From Cellulomonas shaoxiangyii (lineage in GTDB: Bacteria > Actinomycetota > Actinomycetes > Actinomycetales > Cellulomonadaceae): 64,000 nt of DNA. This document shows, in pieces, positions 9,045-18,609 of this stretch; within the stretch, counting starts at the first letter, position 1, and each line of letters opens with the position of its first letter. The notes below the pieces were generated by a model. It searched no databases, was not told the origin of the DNA, and was given only the letters and a program-made list of their open reading frames with translations. Made by a program: the position numbers and the translations under genes. Location: assembly GCF_004798685.1 (NCBI RefSeq), contig NZ_CP039291.1, positions 1,426,001 through 1,490,000 on the forward strand, given 5' to 3'.

Positions 9045-10046
9045 ATGGCCGACTCCAGCCCCGCACCCCGTGCCCCCGAGCCGCACCACGCGCGTGTCGA
9101 GCACCGCATCACCGTCCCCGCCGAGGTGTCGATGGTGGAGCTGCTCGGCCTGCGTGACGAGGTCCTGCGCACCATCGAGGACGGCTTCCGGGCCGTCGAC
9201 GTCCACGTCCGCGGCAACGAGGTCACGCTCGCCGGTCCCGCCGGCGACGTCGGCCTCGTCACGCGCCTCGTCGACGAGCTCGTCGAGATGGCCTCCGCCG
9301 GCACGCCCCTGAGCCCCGAGGTCGTGACGCGGTCCGTCGCGATGCTGACCGCCGGGTCGCAGGCCCGGCCCGCGGACGTCCTCACGTTCAACATCCTGTC
9401 CACGCGCGGCCGCACGATCCGGCCCAAGACGGCGGGGCAGAAGGAGTACGTCGAGGCGATCGACCGCAACACCGTCACGTTCGGCATCGGCCCCGCGGGC
9501 ACCGGCAAGACGTACCTCGCGATGGCGAAGGCCGTGCAGGCCCTGCAGGCCCGGCGCGTCAACCGCATCGTCCTGACCCGCCCGGCCGTCGAGGCGGGCG
9601 AGCGGCTCGGCTTCCTGCCCGGGTCCCTCTCGGAGAAGATCGACCCCTACCTGCGGCCGCTGTACGACGCGCTGCACGACATGGTCGACCCCGAGTCGAT
9701 CCCGCGGCTCATGGAGGCCGGCACCATCGAGGTCGCACCGCTCGCCTACATGCGCGGGCGCACCCTGAACGACGCGTTCATCATCCTCGACGAGGCGCAG
9801 AACACCTCGACCGAGCAGATGAAGATGTTCCTCACGCGCCTCGGGTTCGGCTCCAAGGTCGTCGTCACGGGCGACGTCACGCAGACCGACCTGCCGTCGG
9901 GCACCACGTCCGGCCTGCGGGTCGTGGAGGGCATCCTCGGCGGCGTCGACGACGTCGAGTTCTGCCGGCTGTCGTCCTCCGACGTGGTCCGCCACCGCCT
10001 GGTCGGCGAGATCATCGAGGCCTACGCACGGTGGGACCGCGCATGA
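9045..10046 (+). CDS. phoH: PhoH-family P-loop ATPase
   Basis: 333 residues, ATG at 9045 with GAAGGAG about 20 bases upstream. An N-terminal KH-like/PhoH-N segment (20-110) precedes the ATPase core. Walker A GPAGTGKT lies at 149-156, the conserved [17 protein letters not shown] follows, and Walker B is FIILDEAQN. PhoH proteins are ATPases, and some act as helicases or RNA-processing partners. Proximity to ybeY and era, which act in rRNA maturation, supports an RNA role. First gene of a tightly overlapped operon. Confidence 0.93.
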   Translation: MADSSPAPRAPEPHHARVEHRITVPAEVSMVELLGLRDEVLRTIEDGFRAVDVHVRGNEVTLAGPAGDVGLVTRLVDELVEMASAGTPLSPEVVTRSVAMLTAGSQARPADVLTFNILSTRGRTIRPKTAGQKEYVEAIDRNTVTFGIGPAGTGKTYLAMAKAVQALQARRVNRIVLTRPAVEAGERLGFLPGSLSEKIDPYLRPLYDALHDMVDPESIPRLMEAGTIEVAPLAYMRGRTLNDAFIILDEAQNTSTEQMKMFLTRLGFGSKVVVTGDVTQTDLPSGTTSGLRVVEGILGGVDDVEFCRLSSSDVVRHRLVGEIIEAYARWDRA

Positions 10047-10495
10047 GCATCGAGGTCAGCAACGAGTCGGGCCACGAGGTCGACGAGGCCGAGTTCGCGG
10101 CGCTCGGGCGCTACGTGCTCGACGCCATGCACGTGCACCCCCAGGCCGACCTGTTCGTACGGTTCGTCGACACCGCGACGATGAGCGACCTGCACGTGCG
10201 GTGGATGGACGAGCCGGGCCCGACGGACGTGCTGTCGTTCCCCATGGACGAGCTGCGCCCCGGCCGTGAGGGCGAGCCAACGGGGCCCGGGGTTCTCGGC
10301 GACGTCGTGCTGTGCCCCGAGGTGGCCGCCACGCAGGCGCGCGCCGCCGGCCACTCGACGGTCGAGGAGATGCTGCTCCTGACCACGCACGGGATCCTGC
10401 ACCTGCTCGGGTACGACCACGCCGAGCCGGACGAGGAGAAGGAGATGTTCGCCCTGCAGCGCCGCCTGCTGCTGACCTTCCTGGCGGGCCGATGA
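10043..10495 (+). CDS. ybeY: Endoribonuclease YbeY (rRNA maturation factor)
   Basis: 150 residues; ATG overlaps the phoH stop by 4 bases. The catalytic zinc motif [11 protein letters not shown] is complete, with His at 116, 120 and 126. YbeY is a single-strand-specific endoribonuclease needed for 16S 3'-end maturation and 70S quality control. Placement between phoH and a CorC-like gene, upstream of era, is the widespread conserved cluster. Confidence 0.96.
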   Translation: MSIEVSNESGHEVDEAEFAALGRYVLDAMHVHPQADLFVRFVDTATMSDLHVRWMDEPGPTDVLSFPMDELRPGREGEPTGPGVLGDVVLCPEVAATQARAAGHSTVEEMLLLTTHGILHLLGYDHAEPDEEKEMFALQRRLLLTFLAGR

Positions 10496-11829
10496 CCGAC
10501 GTGCCCGTCGCCCTCCTGGTGGCCCTCGCGGTTCTCGGGATCCTGCTCGCCGCCGCGCTGTCGGCCGGGGAGGTCGCGGTCCTGCGCGTGACCCGCGCGC
10601 GTGTCGCCGAGCTCGAGGCCGAGCACCACCGCGCCGCGGCGCGCGTGCGCCGCCTCGTCGAGGACCCCGCGCGCGTCGCGCACGCCGCGTCGTTCGTCCG
10701 GCTGCTGGGGGAGATGACGGCCACCGTGTCGATCACCCTCGCGATCAGTGCGGGGAGCCTGCCCTGGTGGGCGACCGCGCTGCTCGCGGTCGCCGCGTGC
10801 GCCGTCGTGGCGTTCCTGCTCGTGCGCGTCAGCCCCCGCAGCACCGCCCGCCGCCACCCCGTCGGGGTGCTCGCGGCGCTGTCGCGCCTGCTGCTCGTCA
10901 CCACGGCGCTCGCGGGCGGCGTGGCGCGACGCGCCGTCCCGGCCGGGGCGGGCGACGACCACGACGACGCCGAGCTGCGGGACATGGTGGAGCGCGTCAG
11001 CGAGTCCGAGGCGATCGAGGACGCCGAGCGGGAGATGTTCCGCTCGGTGCTCGAGCTGGGCGACACCCTGACGCGCGAGGTGATGGTGCCGCGCACCGAC
11101 ATGATCACGACCCACGCGGACACGCCCCTGCACAAGGCGCTCGCGCTGCTGCTGCGCTCGGGCTTCTCGCGCGTGCCCGTGGTGGGGGAGTCGGTCGACG
11201 ACCTCGTCGGCGTGCTGTACCTCAAGGACGTGGTCCGGCGGATCCCGCCGCACGGCGCGCCGGACGGCGACGACCCGCTCGACGCCCCCGCGTCCTCGCT
11301 GGCGCGGCCGGCGGTGTTCGTCCCCGAGTCCAAGCCGGTGGACGCCCTGCTCCGGGAGCTGCGGGACGGCTCGAGCCACATCGCGCTGGTCGTCGACGAG
11401 TACGGCGGCATCGCCGGGCTCGTGACCATCGAGGACGCGCTCGAGGAGATCGTCGGCGAGCTGACGGACGAGCACGACCCCAGCGCCCCCAAGGTCGAGG
11501 ACCTCGGCGACGGGGTGTACCGGGTGCCGGCCCGCATGGGCCGGGACGAGCTCGGGGAGCTGTTCGGCATCGAGGTGGAGGACGAGGACGTCGACACCGC
11601 CGCGGGCCTGCTGGCCAAGGCGCTGGGCAAGGTCCCGCTGCCGGGCTCGGAGGCTGAGATCCACGGGCTGCACCTGCAGGCCGACCGCGTCGAAGGACGA
11701 CGCAAGCGCCTCGCGACGGTGGTCGTGCGGCGCGCCGATGAGCCGGAGGACGACACGGACGCCACCCAGACCCCAGCCCGCGGCACCTCCGCGGTCCGCG
11801 ACCAGCGACAGCCGGAGGCGGCCCGATGA
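10492..11829 (+). CDS. CNNM/CorC-type hemolysin-family protein with CBS domains
   Basis: 445 residues; ATG overlaps the ybeY stop. The N-terminal CNNM/DUF21 part has three or four membrane segments (5-30, 70-105, 120-140). A CBS pair lies at about 195-315, with [16 protein letters not shown] near its start and [24 protein letters not shown] in the second CBS. A C-terminal CorC/HlyC FAD-like domain follows (335-425), then a disordered tail. Family members are linked to Mg2+/Co2+ efflux; hemolysin is a historical name. The last bases overlap era. Confidence 0.9.
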   Translation: MTDVPVALLVALAVLGILLAAALSAGEVAVLRVTRARVAELEAEHHRAAARVRRLVEDPARVAHAASFVRLLGEMTATVSITLAISAGSLPWWATALLAVAACAVVAFLLVRVSPRSTARRHPVGVLAALSRLLLVTTALAGGVARRAVPAGAGDDHDDAELRDMVERVSESEAIEDAEREMFRSVLELGDTLTREVMVPRTDMITTHADTPLHKALALLLRSGFSRVPVVGESVDDLVGVLYLKDVVRRIPPHGAPDGDDPLDAPASSLARPAVFVPESKPVDALLRELRDGSSHIALVVDEYGGIAGLVTIEDALEEIVGELTDEHDPSAPKVEDLGDGVYRVPARMGRDELGELFGIEVEDEDVDTAAGLLAKALGKVPLPGSEAEIHGLHLQADRVEGRRKRLATVVVRRADEPEDDTDATQTPARGTSAVRDQRQPEAAR

Positions 11830-12743
11830 GCCACCGGTCCGGCTTCGTGTGCCTCGTGGGGCGGCCGAACGCCGGCAAGTCGACGCTCACGAACGCGCTC
11901 GTGGGCCACAAGGTCGCCATCACGTCGGGGCGGCCGCAGACCACGCGGCACACCGTCCGCGGCATCGTGCACCGCGAGGACGCGCAGCTCGTCCTCGTCG
12001 ACACCCCCGGCCTGCACCGGCCGCGCACGCTCCTGGGCGAGCGGCTCAACGACCTCGTGCGCGACACGCTCACCGAGGTCGACGTCGTCGGCTTCTGCCT
12101 GCCCGCGGACCAGAAGATCGGCCCGGGCGACCGCTACATCGCCGAGCAGCTCGCGCGCATGACGCCCGAGGGCCGGCCGGGCACGCCCGTCGTCGCCATC
12201 GTGACCAAGGCGGACCTGGTGCCCAAGGGGCGGCTCGCCGAGCAGCTCATGGCGGTCGACCGGCTCGGCGCGTGGGCGGACATCGTGCCGGTGTCGGCGC
12301 AGGACGGGTACCAGGTGGACGTCCTCACCGACGTCCTCGTGTCCCACCTGCCCGAGGGGCCCGCGCTGTACCCGGAGGGCGAGCTGACCGACGAGCCCGA
12401 GCAGGTCATGGTGGCCGAGCTCGTGCGCGAGGCGGCCCTCGAGGGCGTGCGCGACGAGCTGCCGCACTCGCTGGCGGTCGTCGTCGACGAGATCGTGCCG
12501 CGGGAGCGGCCCACCGCCGACGGCACCCCGATGCTCGACGTGCGGGTGCACCTGTTCGTCGAGCGCGACAGCCAGAAGGCGATCGTCATCGGCCGGGCCG
12601 GTGCGCGGCTGCGCGACGTCGGTACGCGCGCCCGCGGCCAGATCGAGGCGCTGCTCGGCGCGCGCGTCTTCCTGGACCTGCACGTCAAGGTCGCGAAGGA
12701 CTGGCAGCGGGACCCCAAGCAGCTCGGTCGGCTGGGCTTCTGA
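11826..12743 (+). CDS. era: GTPase Era
   Basis: 305 residues; ATG overlaps the upstream stop by 4 bases. G1 GRPNAGKST (12-20), the switch region with TTRHT, G3 DTPG, G4 TKAD and G5 SAQ are all present. A C-terminal KH domain (about 225-300) carries VIGRAGARLRDVGTRAR. Era binds the 3' end of 16S rRNA (near the anti-Shine-Dalgarno) and checks 30S assembly. It closes the phoH-ybeY-corC-era operon. Confidence 0.97.
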   Translation: MSHRSGFVCLVGRPNAGKSTLTNALVGHKVAITSGRPQTTRHTVRGIVHREDAQLVLVDTPGLHRPRTLLGERLNDLVRDTLTEVDVVGFCLPADQKIGPGDRYIAEQLARMTPEGRPGTPVVAIVTKADLVPKGRLAEQLMAVDRLGAWADIVPVSAQDGYQVDVLTDVLVSHLPEGPALYPEGELTDEPEQVMVAELVREAALEGVRDELPHSLAVVVDEIVPRERPTADGTPMLDVRVHLFVERDSQKAIVIGRAGARLRDVGTRARGQIEALLGARVFLDLHVKVAKDWQRDPKQLGRLGF

Positions 12744-12750
12744 CGTGGGG

Positions 12751-14427
12751 GTGAGCGACTCGGGCGCCTTGCGCCGGGTCAGGCGCGCCGTCCGGCGGTC
12801 GACGACGAGCACGGGCCGGCTGTCGTCCGCGTACCGCCTGGTCGCGAGCGTCGCGCTGGGCAGCGTGCTGCTCGCGATCGTCGGGGCGGCGCTGGGCCCC
12901 AGCTGGTCGCCCGCGGCCATGACCGAGACCATCCGCGTCACGTCGACGAGCACGGCGATCGGCGGGGCGCCGGAGCTCGGCCGCTACGAGGTGCGCACGG
13001 AGGTCGTGGAGATCGCGCTCGACGGCGTGACGGTGCAGGGGCGCCTCAGCGTGCCGGTCGGCGCCGAGGAGCCAGTGCCGGGCGTCGTCTTCGTGCACGG
13101 GGCCGGGACCGGGCGCTTCACGAAGGCGTTCCTCGCCCAGGCGCACGCGCTCGCCGCGTCGGGCGTCGCGGCCCTCGTGCCGGACAAGCGGCTCGACACG
13201 TACACGGCGCGGCACCGCGAGTACGTGGCGATGGCGGACGACTACGCCCGCTCCGTCGCGCTGATGCGCGAGCGGCCGGAGGTCGACGCGGCACGCGTCG
13301 GCGTCTACGCCGAGAGTGAGGGCGGCTGGATCGCCCCGGTCATGGCCGCGCAGGACCCGGACCTCGCGTTCGTCGTCCTCGTGTCGGCACCCGTGGTGCC
13401 GCCGCGCCAGCAGGCCGCGTTCGCGACGGACGCGTACCTGCGCAACACGCAGGTGCCGCACGGCGTGTTCCGGGCGATCCCGCGCGCCGTCGGCATGTCG
13501 ATGCCGGGCGGCGGCTTCGAGTACGTCGACTTCGACGTGCGTCCGTACCAGCAGCGCATGCGCCAGCCCCTGCTCGTCGTCTACGGCACGGGGGACGTGT
13601 CCATGCCGATCGTGCAGGGCGCCGTGCAGATCCGTTCGGACGCCGCGGTCGCCGGCAACGACGCCGTGACGGTGCGCTACTACGACGGCGCGAGCCACGG
13701 GATCCGCGTCGACGGCGAGGTCTCGCCCGCGTTCCTCGAGGACCTGCCCGGGTGGGTCCTCGGCCTGCCCGCGACGGCCGACGCCGAGCCGCGCGCCGCC
13801 GGGGCGCAGCCGACCCAGCCCTACCTCGCCGCACCGGTCCCCGAGCCGGGCTGGTTGCGCGACGGGACCGTGATGATCGCCCTCGTCGTGATCGCGCTGG
13901 CCGCGCTCGTGCTCGCCGGCCTCGCGGTCGTCGCGTCGCACGGGGCGCACGGCGCGGCGTCCCTCGTGCGGCGCACCGGGCGACGGGCGGCACCCCCCGC
14001 CGGGGACGGGCGCGACGCGCCCGACCCGGGCCGGGAACCGGAGGCGGCGGGAGACGCGGTCGAGGCGGTCGGCACCCGGAACCGGTACGCACCCGGCGTC
14101 GCGCTGCGGCTGGTCGTGCTCGCCGTCACGACGACGCTGACGGTCGCCGCCATGGCGTGGTACCTGCTGTCCGTGGCGCGCCTCGCGCTCGACTACGAGC
14201 GGAACTCGTGGGTGGTCCAGGGCGGCTGGCTCGTCGTGCGCCTGCTCGGGGTCGCCGCGGTCGTCGCCGCCGTCGCCCTGGCACGGCGCTCCACCGCGGT
14301 GCGGGAGGCGGACGTGCCCGTCGCACCCGGCGTGGTGCGCGGCGTGGCGCTGTGGACGGTCGTCGTCGGCTGCGCCGTGCTGCTCGTCGTGCTCGCGTAC
14401 TGGGGCGTGTTCCAGCTCGGCATCTGA
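12751..14427 (+). CDS. Membrane-anchored alpha/beta hydrolase with C-terminal transmembrane domain
   Basis: 558 residues from GTG 12751; an in-frame GTG at 12745 is equally possible, and neither has a clear RBS. One N-terminal membrane helix (about 28-50) leads to an extracytoplasmic alpha/beta hydrolase domain (85-345). Its signatures are VVFVHGAGTG (oxyanion HG), VYAESEGGW (nucleophile Ser in a GxSxG-like elbow, with Ala for the first Gly), YGTGDVSMP (acid) and GASHGIRV (catalytic His). The C-terminal 200 residues carry about four helices around a polar Pro/Asp/Glu linker. The substrate is unknown; a peptidase or esterase acting outside the membrane is plausible. It begins 7 bases after era. 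Confidence 0.8.
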   Translation: MSDSGALRRVRRAVRRSTTSTGRLSSAYRLVASVALGSVLLAIVGAALGPSWSPAAMTETIRVTSTSTAIGGAPELGRYEVRTEVVEIALDGVTVQGRLSVPVGAEEPVPGVVFVHGAGTGRFTKAFLAQAHALAASGVAALVPDKRLDTYTARHREYVAMADDYARSVALMRERPEVDAARVGVYAESEGGWIAPVMAAQDPDLAFVVLVSAPVVPPRQQAAFATDAYLRNTQVPHGVFRAIPRAVGMSMPGGGFEYVDFDVRPYQQRMRQPLLVVYGTGDVSMPIVQGAVQIRSDAAVAGNDAVTVRYYDGASHGIRVDGEVSPAFLEDLPGWVLGLPATADAEPRAAGAQPTQPYLAAPVPEPGWLRDGTVMIALVVIALAALVLAGLAVVASHGAHGAASLVRRTGRRAAPPAGDGRDAPDPGREPEAAGDAVEAVGTRNRYAPGVALRLVVLAVTTTLTVAAMAWYLLSVARLALDYERNSWVVQGGWLVVRLLGVAAVVAAVALARRSTAVREADVPVAPGVVRGVALWTVVVGCAVLLVVLAYWGVFQLGI

Positions 14428-14514
14428 CGCCGGGCGTGGTGATGGCACGGCCGGACCCCTCAGGTGCGGCACGATGTGCGCCGATGAGGACCAGATGCGG
14501 GGAAGGGTGGTGCA

Positions 14515-15411
14515 GTGCGTACGTCCTGGGGATCGGCGACGGACCGCGGCCGCGTCCGTGAGGTGAACGAGGACGCGCTGCTGGCGTACCCGCCGGTCTT
14601 CCTCGTGGCCGACGGCATGGGCGGGCACGACGCGGGCGACCTGGCGAGCCGGATCGCGGTCGAGGAGTTCGCGCAGCTCGCGGGGCGGTCGAGCGCGGGC
14701 GCGGACGACGTGCACGCGTGCTTCGCGCGCACGTCGGCGCGGATCCGGGACGAGTTCACCGGCGGTCGGCAGGGCGGCACCACGGTCGCGGGCGCCGCGG
14801 TCGCGGAGCACGACGGCGGGTCGTACTGGCTCGTGTTCAACGTCGGCGACTCGCGCGTGTACCGCTGGGCGGACGACGCGCTCGCGCAGGTCAGCGTGGA
14901 CCACTCGGTCGTGCAGGAGCTGCTCGAGTCCGGCGAGATCGGCCCCGCGCAGGCGCAGCACCACCCGGAGCGGCACGTCCTGACACGGGCGCTGGGCACG
15001 GGCGAGCCGCCCGAGCCCGACTACTGGATGCTGCCTGCGGGCCCCCGCGACCGCCTCCTGATCTGCACCGACGGCCTCACGCGCGAGCTCGACGACGCCG
15101 CGATCGCCGCCGTGCTGCGCTCGGCCACCCAGCCGCAGGAGGCCGCCGCGCGCCTCGTGCAGGAGGCACTCGCGCACGGCGGGCGCGACAACGTCAGCGC
15201 CGTCGTCGTCGACGTCGCCGCCACCGTCGTCACGCCCGACGACGTGCAGGCCACCGCCCCCCGTCCGGCGGCCGACGACGAGCCGTTCCTGTGGGACGAG
15301 ATGCTCAACGGCGTCACGCTGCCCCGCGCACCCCGACTGCCCGACGCGACGCCCGCCGCCGTCGTCGGGCACGCCCGCACCGTCCAGGACGTCCAGGAGG
15401 ACCGGTCATGA
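14515..15411 (+). CDS. PP2C-family Ser/Thr protein phosphatase
   Basis: 298 residues; GTG at 14515 with GGAAGGGTGG upstream. PP2C motifs are in order: REVNEDA (15-21), VADGMGGHDAGD (31-42, metal Asp), GGTTVAGA, VFNVGDSRVYR, DHSVVQELLE, LTRALG, ICTDGLTREL and GGRDNVSAVVV. The extra C-terminal 55 residues are acidic and proline-rich. This is the metal-dependent phosphatase class (PstP/Stp type) that opposes PASTA or other Ser/Thr kinases. It overlaps an FHA-domain gene by 4 bases, suggesting one phospho-signalling operon; no kinase gene is in the window. Confidence 0.92.
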   Translation: MRTSWGSATDRGRVREVNEDALLAYPPVFLVADGMGGHDAGDLASRIAVEEFAQLAGRSSAGADDVHACFARTSARIRDEFTGGRQGGTTVAGAAVAEHDGGSYWLVFNVGDSRVYRWADDALAQVSVDHSVVQELLESGEIGPAQAQHHPERHVLTRALGTGEPPEPDYWMLPAGPRDRLLICTDGLTRELDDAAIAAVLRSATQPQEAAARLVQEALAHGGRDNVSAVVVDVAATVVTPDDVQATAPRPAADDEPFLWDEMLNGVTLPRAPRLPDATPAAVVGHARTVQDVQEDRS

Positions 15412-17087
15412 ACGACGCCACGCCCGCGCACCAGTACGCCGCGGGGGAGTGGACGGCCGTCGCCGCCGACGGTCTCCTCGCCCTCGTCGCGCCCGGCACC
15501 CGCCCCGAGGTCGCCGCGGGCCTCTGGGACGTGGCCGGCGACGGCGGCGGCGTGCTGTCCGCGCTCGAGGTCGTCGCGGCCGCCGGCTTCGCGCAGCTCC
15601 CGCAGTTCGCGATCGTGACGACGCAGGGTGCCGGCGCCGTGCGCGCCGTGCTCCGCGGCCCCGTCGAGCTGCGCGTCCGTACCGCCGACGGCGAGCAGGT
15701 GCTGTCCGCGAGCGAGGACGCCGTGTGGACCGAGCACCGGGCGGAGGACGTCGAGTCCCTCGAGCTGCGGGCCGGCGACGGCGGTGCGCAGGAGGCGCCG
15801 TGGTGGCCGCTCGTCGCCGGCGTGGTGCGCGCCTCCGTGGTCCGTTCCTCCGTGGTGCGCCGCGCCGTGGTGGACGACTCGCGTGCGGCCAGCGTCGCCG
15901 CGGCGGGGTCCGCCGCGTCGGGCCCCGCGACCGCGGCGGGCGGGTCCGCACCGGACGACGACGAGGAGGGTTCCTCGGCTCCGGCCGGGGACACGGCCGG
16001 CGCGACGGTGGCCGGCGACGCGCTCCCGCTCGCTGCCGAGCAGGCGAGCGCCGAGCCGACCGAGCCCGGGCCGGACGCGACGGTGGCAGCGGCCGAGCCG
16101 GATGAGACCGAGCCGGAGCCGGACGCGACGGAGGTCGAGCCGGAGCCGGACGCGGCAGAGCCCCAGCCGGTCGCGACGGAGGCCGAGCCGGAGCCGGACA
16201 CGGCGGAGCCCGAGCCGGTCGCGGCGGGCGCGGCTGCGCTGCCGGCCCCGCCGACGGCCGACCTGCCGCCGCTGCCGGAGCCCGCGCCGGCCGAGCCGCT
16301 GCCGCCCGCGGCGGACGTGGCGCTCCCGCGGGAACCGGCCGGCCCGGTGGCGGGGTCCTCGACACCGACCCCGCTGCCGCTGGCGCCCGTCTCGACCGGC
16401 GACCCGGACGACCCCCTGGGCCTGCCGGCGGCACCGGTCGCGCTCGCGGAGGAGCCCGAGGTGCACGACACCGTGCTGCAGGACGACTGGTGGCAGTCGT
16501 CGACGCCGGCCCCCGACGCGCTCGCCCCGGCACCGGACGCGCCGACGTCCGGCCTCACCGCCGTGGACCCGTGGGCCGCGCCCGTACCCGCGTCCGCCCC
16601 GGCGCCGGACCACCTCGACCCGTCGGACGACGACCACGACGGCATGACGATCCTGTCCGGCGACCTCGCACGGCTGCGCGACCGCCTCCCGGCGTGGACC
16701 CACGACGCCGTCCCCGGGCCCTTCCCGACGCCCGAGCCGACGCCGCTGCCCGCCCGCCTGGTGCTGTCGACCGGCCTGGTGGTCGAGCTCGACCGCGCGG
16801 TGCTGCTGGGCCGCGCGCCGCAGGTGTCCCGCGTGACCGCGCGCGAGCTGCCGCGCCTCGTCACGGTGCCGAGCCCCCACCAGGACATCTCCCGCACCCA
16901 TGCCGAGGTCCGCCTCGACGGCGACCACGTGGTCGTGACCGACCTCGACTCGACGAACGGCGTCCACGTGTCCCGTCCCGGCGAGGGCGTGCGCCGCCTG
17001 CCGGCGGGCGAGCCGAGCGTCGTCGCGACCGACGAGGTGGTCGACCTCGGTGACGGCGTGACCTTCACGGTGGAGCGCACGGCATGA
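15408..17087 (+). CDS. FHA-domain protein with long acidic disordered linker
   Basis: 559 residues. The N-terminus (1-145) is an uncharacterised folded region containing a Trp pair (APWWPLVAGVVR). Residues 160-440 are low complexity, with repeats of EPEPDATE/EPEPDAAE/EPEPDTAE type. The FHA domain occupies about 450-559, with LLGRAP, the phosphothreonine-contacting ISRTHAEV, and STNGVHV. FHA domains read pThr peptides. The 4-base overlap with the PP2C gene and the adjacent RDD-FHA protein suggest a shared phospho-dependent assembly, probably at the membrane. The direct partner is unknown. Confidence 0.85.
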   Translation: MNDATPAHQYAAGEWTAVAADGLLALVAPGTRPEVAAGLWDVAGDGGGVLSALEVVAAAGFAQLPQFAIVTTQGAGAVRAVLRGPVELRVRTADGEQVLSASEDAVWTEHRAEDVESLELRAGDGGAQEAPWWPLVAGVVRASVVRSSVVRRAVVDDSRAASVAAAGSAASGPATAAGGSAPDDDEEGSSAPAGDTAGATVAGDALPLAAEQASAEPTEPGPDATVAAAEPDETEPEPDATEVEPEPDAAEPQPVATEAEPEPDTAEPEPVAAGAAALPAPPTADLPPLPEPAPAEPLPPAADVALPREPAGPVAGSSTPTPLPLAPVSTGDPDDPLGLPAAPVALAEEPEVHDTVLQDDWWQSSTPAPDALAPAPDAPTSGLTAVDPWAAPVPASAPAPDHLDPSDDDHDGMTILSGDLARLRDRLPAWTHDAVPGPFPTPEPTPLPARLVLSTGLVVELDRAVLLGRAPQVSRVTARELPRLVTVPSPHQDISRTHAEVRLDGDHVVVTDLDSTNGVHVSRPGEGVRRLPAGEPSVVATDEVVDLGDGVTFTVERTA

Positions 17088-17121
17088 CCGCGCACCCGGC
17101 GGCCGGCCGCGGGGGCCGGCG

Positions 17122-18600
17122 ATGACGCACCGCACCGGCGCGCTCCCGCGGGACGTCGACGTGACCGACACGCCCGCGTCCCTCGGGCGGCGGTTCCTCG
17201 CGGTCGCCGTGGACCAGCTCCTGGTCGCGCTGCTCCTCGCGCCGTTCACCCTCGACGCCCTGCGGCGCGTGCTCGCGACGGCGCGCGCGGCCGACCCCGG
17301 CGACGTCGTCGTCGCTCCGGTGGGCGTCGGTGCGCTCGTCGCGCTCGTCCTGGCCGCCGCGGTCGCGGCGACGCAGTGGGTCCTGCACGGCCGCCTGGGG
17401 TGGACGCTGGGCCGCCGCCTGCTGGGCGTGCGGACGGTGGACGTGCACAGCCGTCGTCCCGTCGGGCTCGTGCGGGTGCTCCTGCGCGAGCTGGTCGTCG
17501 CGGCCGGCGCGCTCGCGTGCCTCGTCGGGCAGGTCGCGGTGCTGGTGTCCCCGGCGCTCGACCGCACGGGGCGCAACCGCGGCTGGCACGACCGCGCGGT
17601 GGACGCCGAGGTCCTCCTCGCGCAGGACGGCGCGGTTGCGGTCCGGGCGCGCACCGGCACCACGGCCTCGCACACGTCGATGCTGCCCGTCTCCGGGCCG
17701 CTGTCGGCGGGTGACCCGGGCGGGGCGCCCGGTACGGCCGCCGCGGTCGCACCCGACGCCGCTGCACCGTCCTCGGCGGACGCACCCGCCGCACCTGCCG
17801 CACCCGCTGCGGCGTCCGCACCGTCCGGGCCGGGCGCGGCGGCGCGACCCGCGTGGGCTGCGCTCGCCGACCCGGCCGCGTCGGCGCCGGGAGCGGCGTC
17901 CTCGGGCCCGGGTGCCGCCGCGCGCGGCGCGGTGCCCGCGACCCGCCCGGCCGGCACCGTGGCCGAGCAGCCCTCGACCCCGGTCCGGACGGTGCCGACG
18001 ACCACGGGCGGGCTCGTGCTCGCACCGCTCGACCCGCGGCGCGCGGCGCCCGACCTGGACACCCGGGCGCTGCCGGTCGTGCGCCCCGCGACCCCGCCGC
18101 CCCCCGCCCCGGGCACCGCGGAGGAGGACGGCCTGGCACCGGAGCTCGAGCTGACGCGACCCGCGCCGCCGCGGGAGGACGTGGTGCCCGCGCCGCGGCG
18201 CGGCGCCGCCCGCGGGCTGCGCGTCGCCCTCGACGACGGCCGCACGGTGACGATCGAGCGGGTCGCACTGCTCGGGCGCAACCCGTCCCCGGGCGCGGGC
18301 GTCCAGGTGGTGCGCGTGACGGACCCGGGGCGCTCGGTCTCCAAGACGCACCTCGAGCTGGGCGCCGACGCGGCGGGGGCGTGGGTCACGGACCGTGGGT
18401 CGACCAACGGCACGGTCGTGACGCTGCCGGACGGCGGCCAGGTCGTGTGCCGGGTCGATCACCCGGTACGGCTGCGGCCCGGTGCGGTCGTCGTCCTCGG
18501 CGACCGGTCGCTGCGCGTCGTCGCGGTGCCGGGCACGTCCGTCGCGGACGTCCTGCGGCCGGACGGGGCGCGTCGCGCGGAGGGCACCCCGCGCGCCTAG
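17122..18600 (+). CDS. RDD-domain membrane protein fused to an FHA domain
   Basis: 492 residues. The RDD domain spans about 18-155 and starts with the family pattern SLGRRFLAVAVDQLLVALLL; GRRLLGVRTVD and NRGWHDRAVDAEV follow. An Ala/Pro-rich linker (180-330) leads to an FHA domain at about 372-470 (ALLGRNP, SVSKTHLEL, GSTNGT). RDD proteins are multi-pass membrane proteins, some acting in ion transport. The fusion places a pThr-reading domain at the membrane next to a phosphatase and a second FHA protein, which is consistent with a membrane phospho-signalling complex. Confidence 0.87.
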   Translation: MTHRTGALPRDVDVTDTPASLGRRFLAVAVDQLLVALLLAPFTLDALRRVLATARAADPGDVVVAPVGVGALVALVLAAAVAATQWVLHGRLGWTLGRRLLGVRTVDVHSRRPVGLVRVLLRELVVAAGALACLVGQVAVLVSPALDRTGRNRGWHDRAVDAEVLLAQDGAVAVRARTGTTASHTSMLPVSGPLSAGDPGGAPGTAAAVAPDAAAPSSADAPAAPAAPAAASAPSGPGAAARPAWAALADPAASAPGAASSGPGAAARGAVPATRPAGTVAEQPSTPVRTVPTTTGGLVLAPLDPRRAAPDLDTRALPVVRPATPPPPAPGTAEEDGLAPELELTRPAPPREDVVPAPRRGAARGLRVALDDGRTVTIERVALLGRNPSPGAGVQVVRVTDPGRSVSKTHLELGADAAGAWVTDRGSTNGTVVTLPDGGQVVCRVDHPVRLRPGAVVVLGDRSLRVVAVPGTSVADVLRPDGARRAEGTPRA

Positions 18601-18609
18601 AGTCGGCCC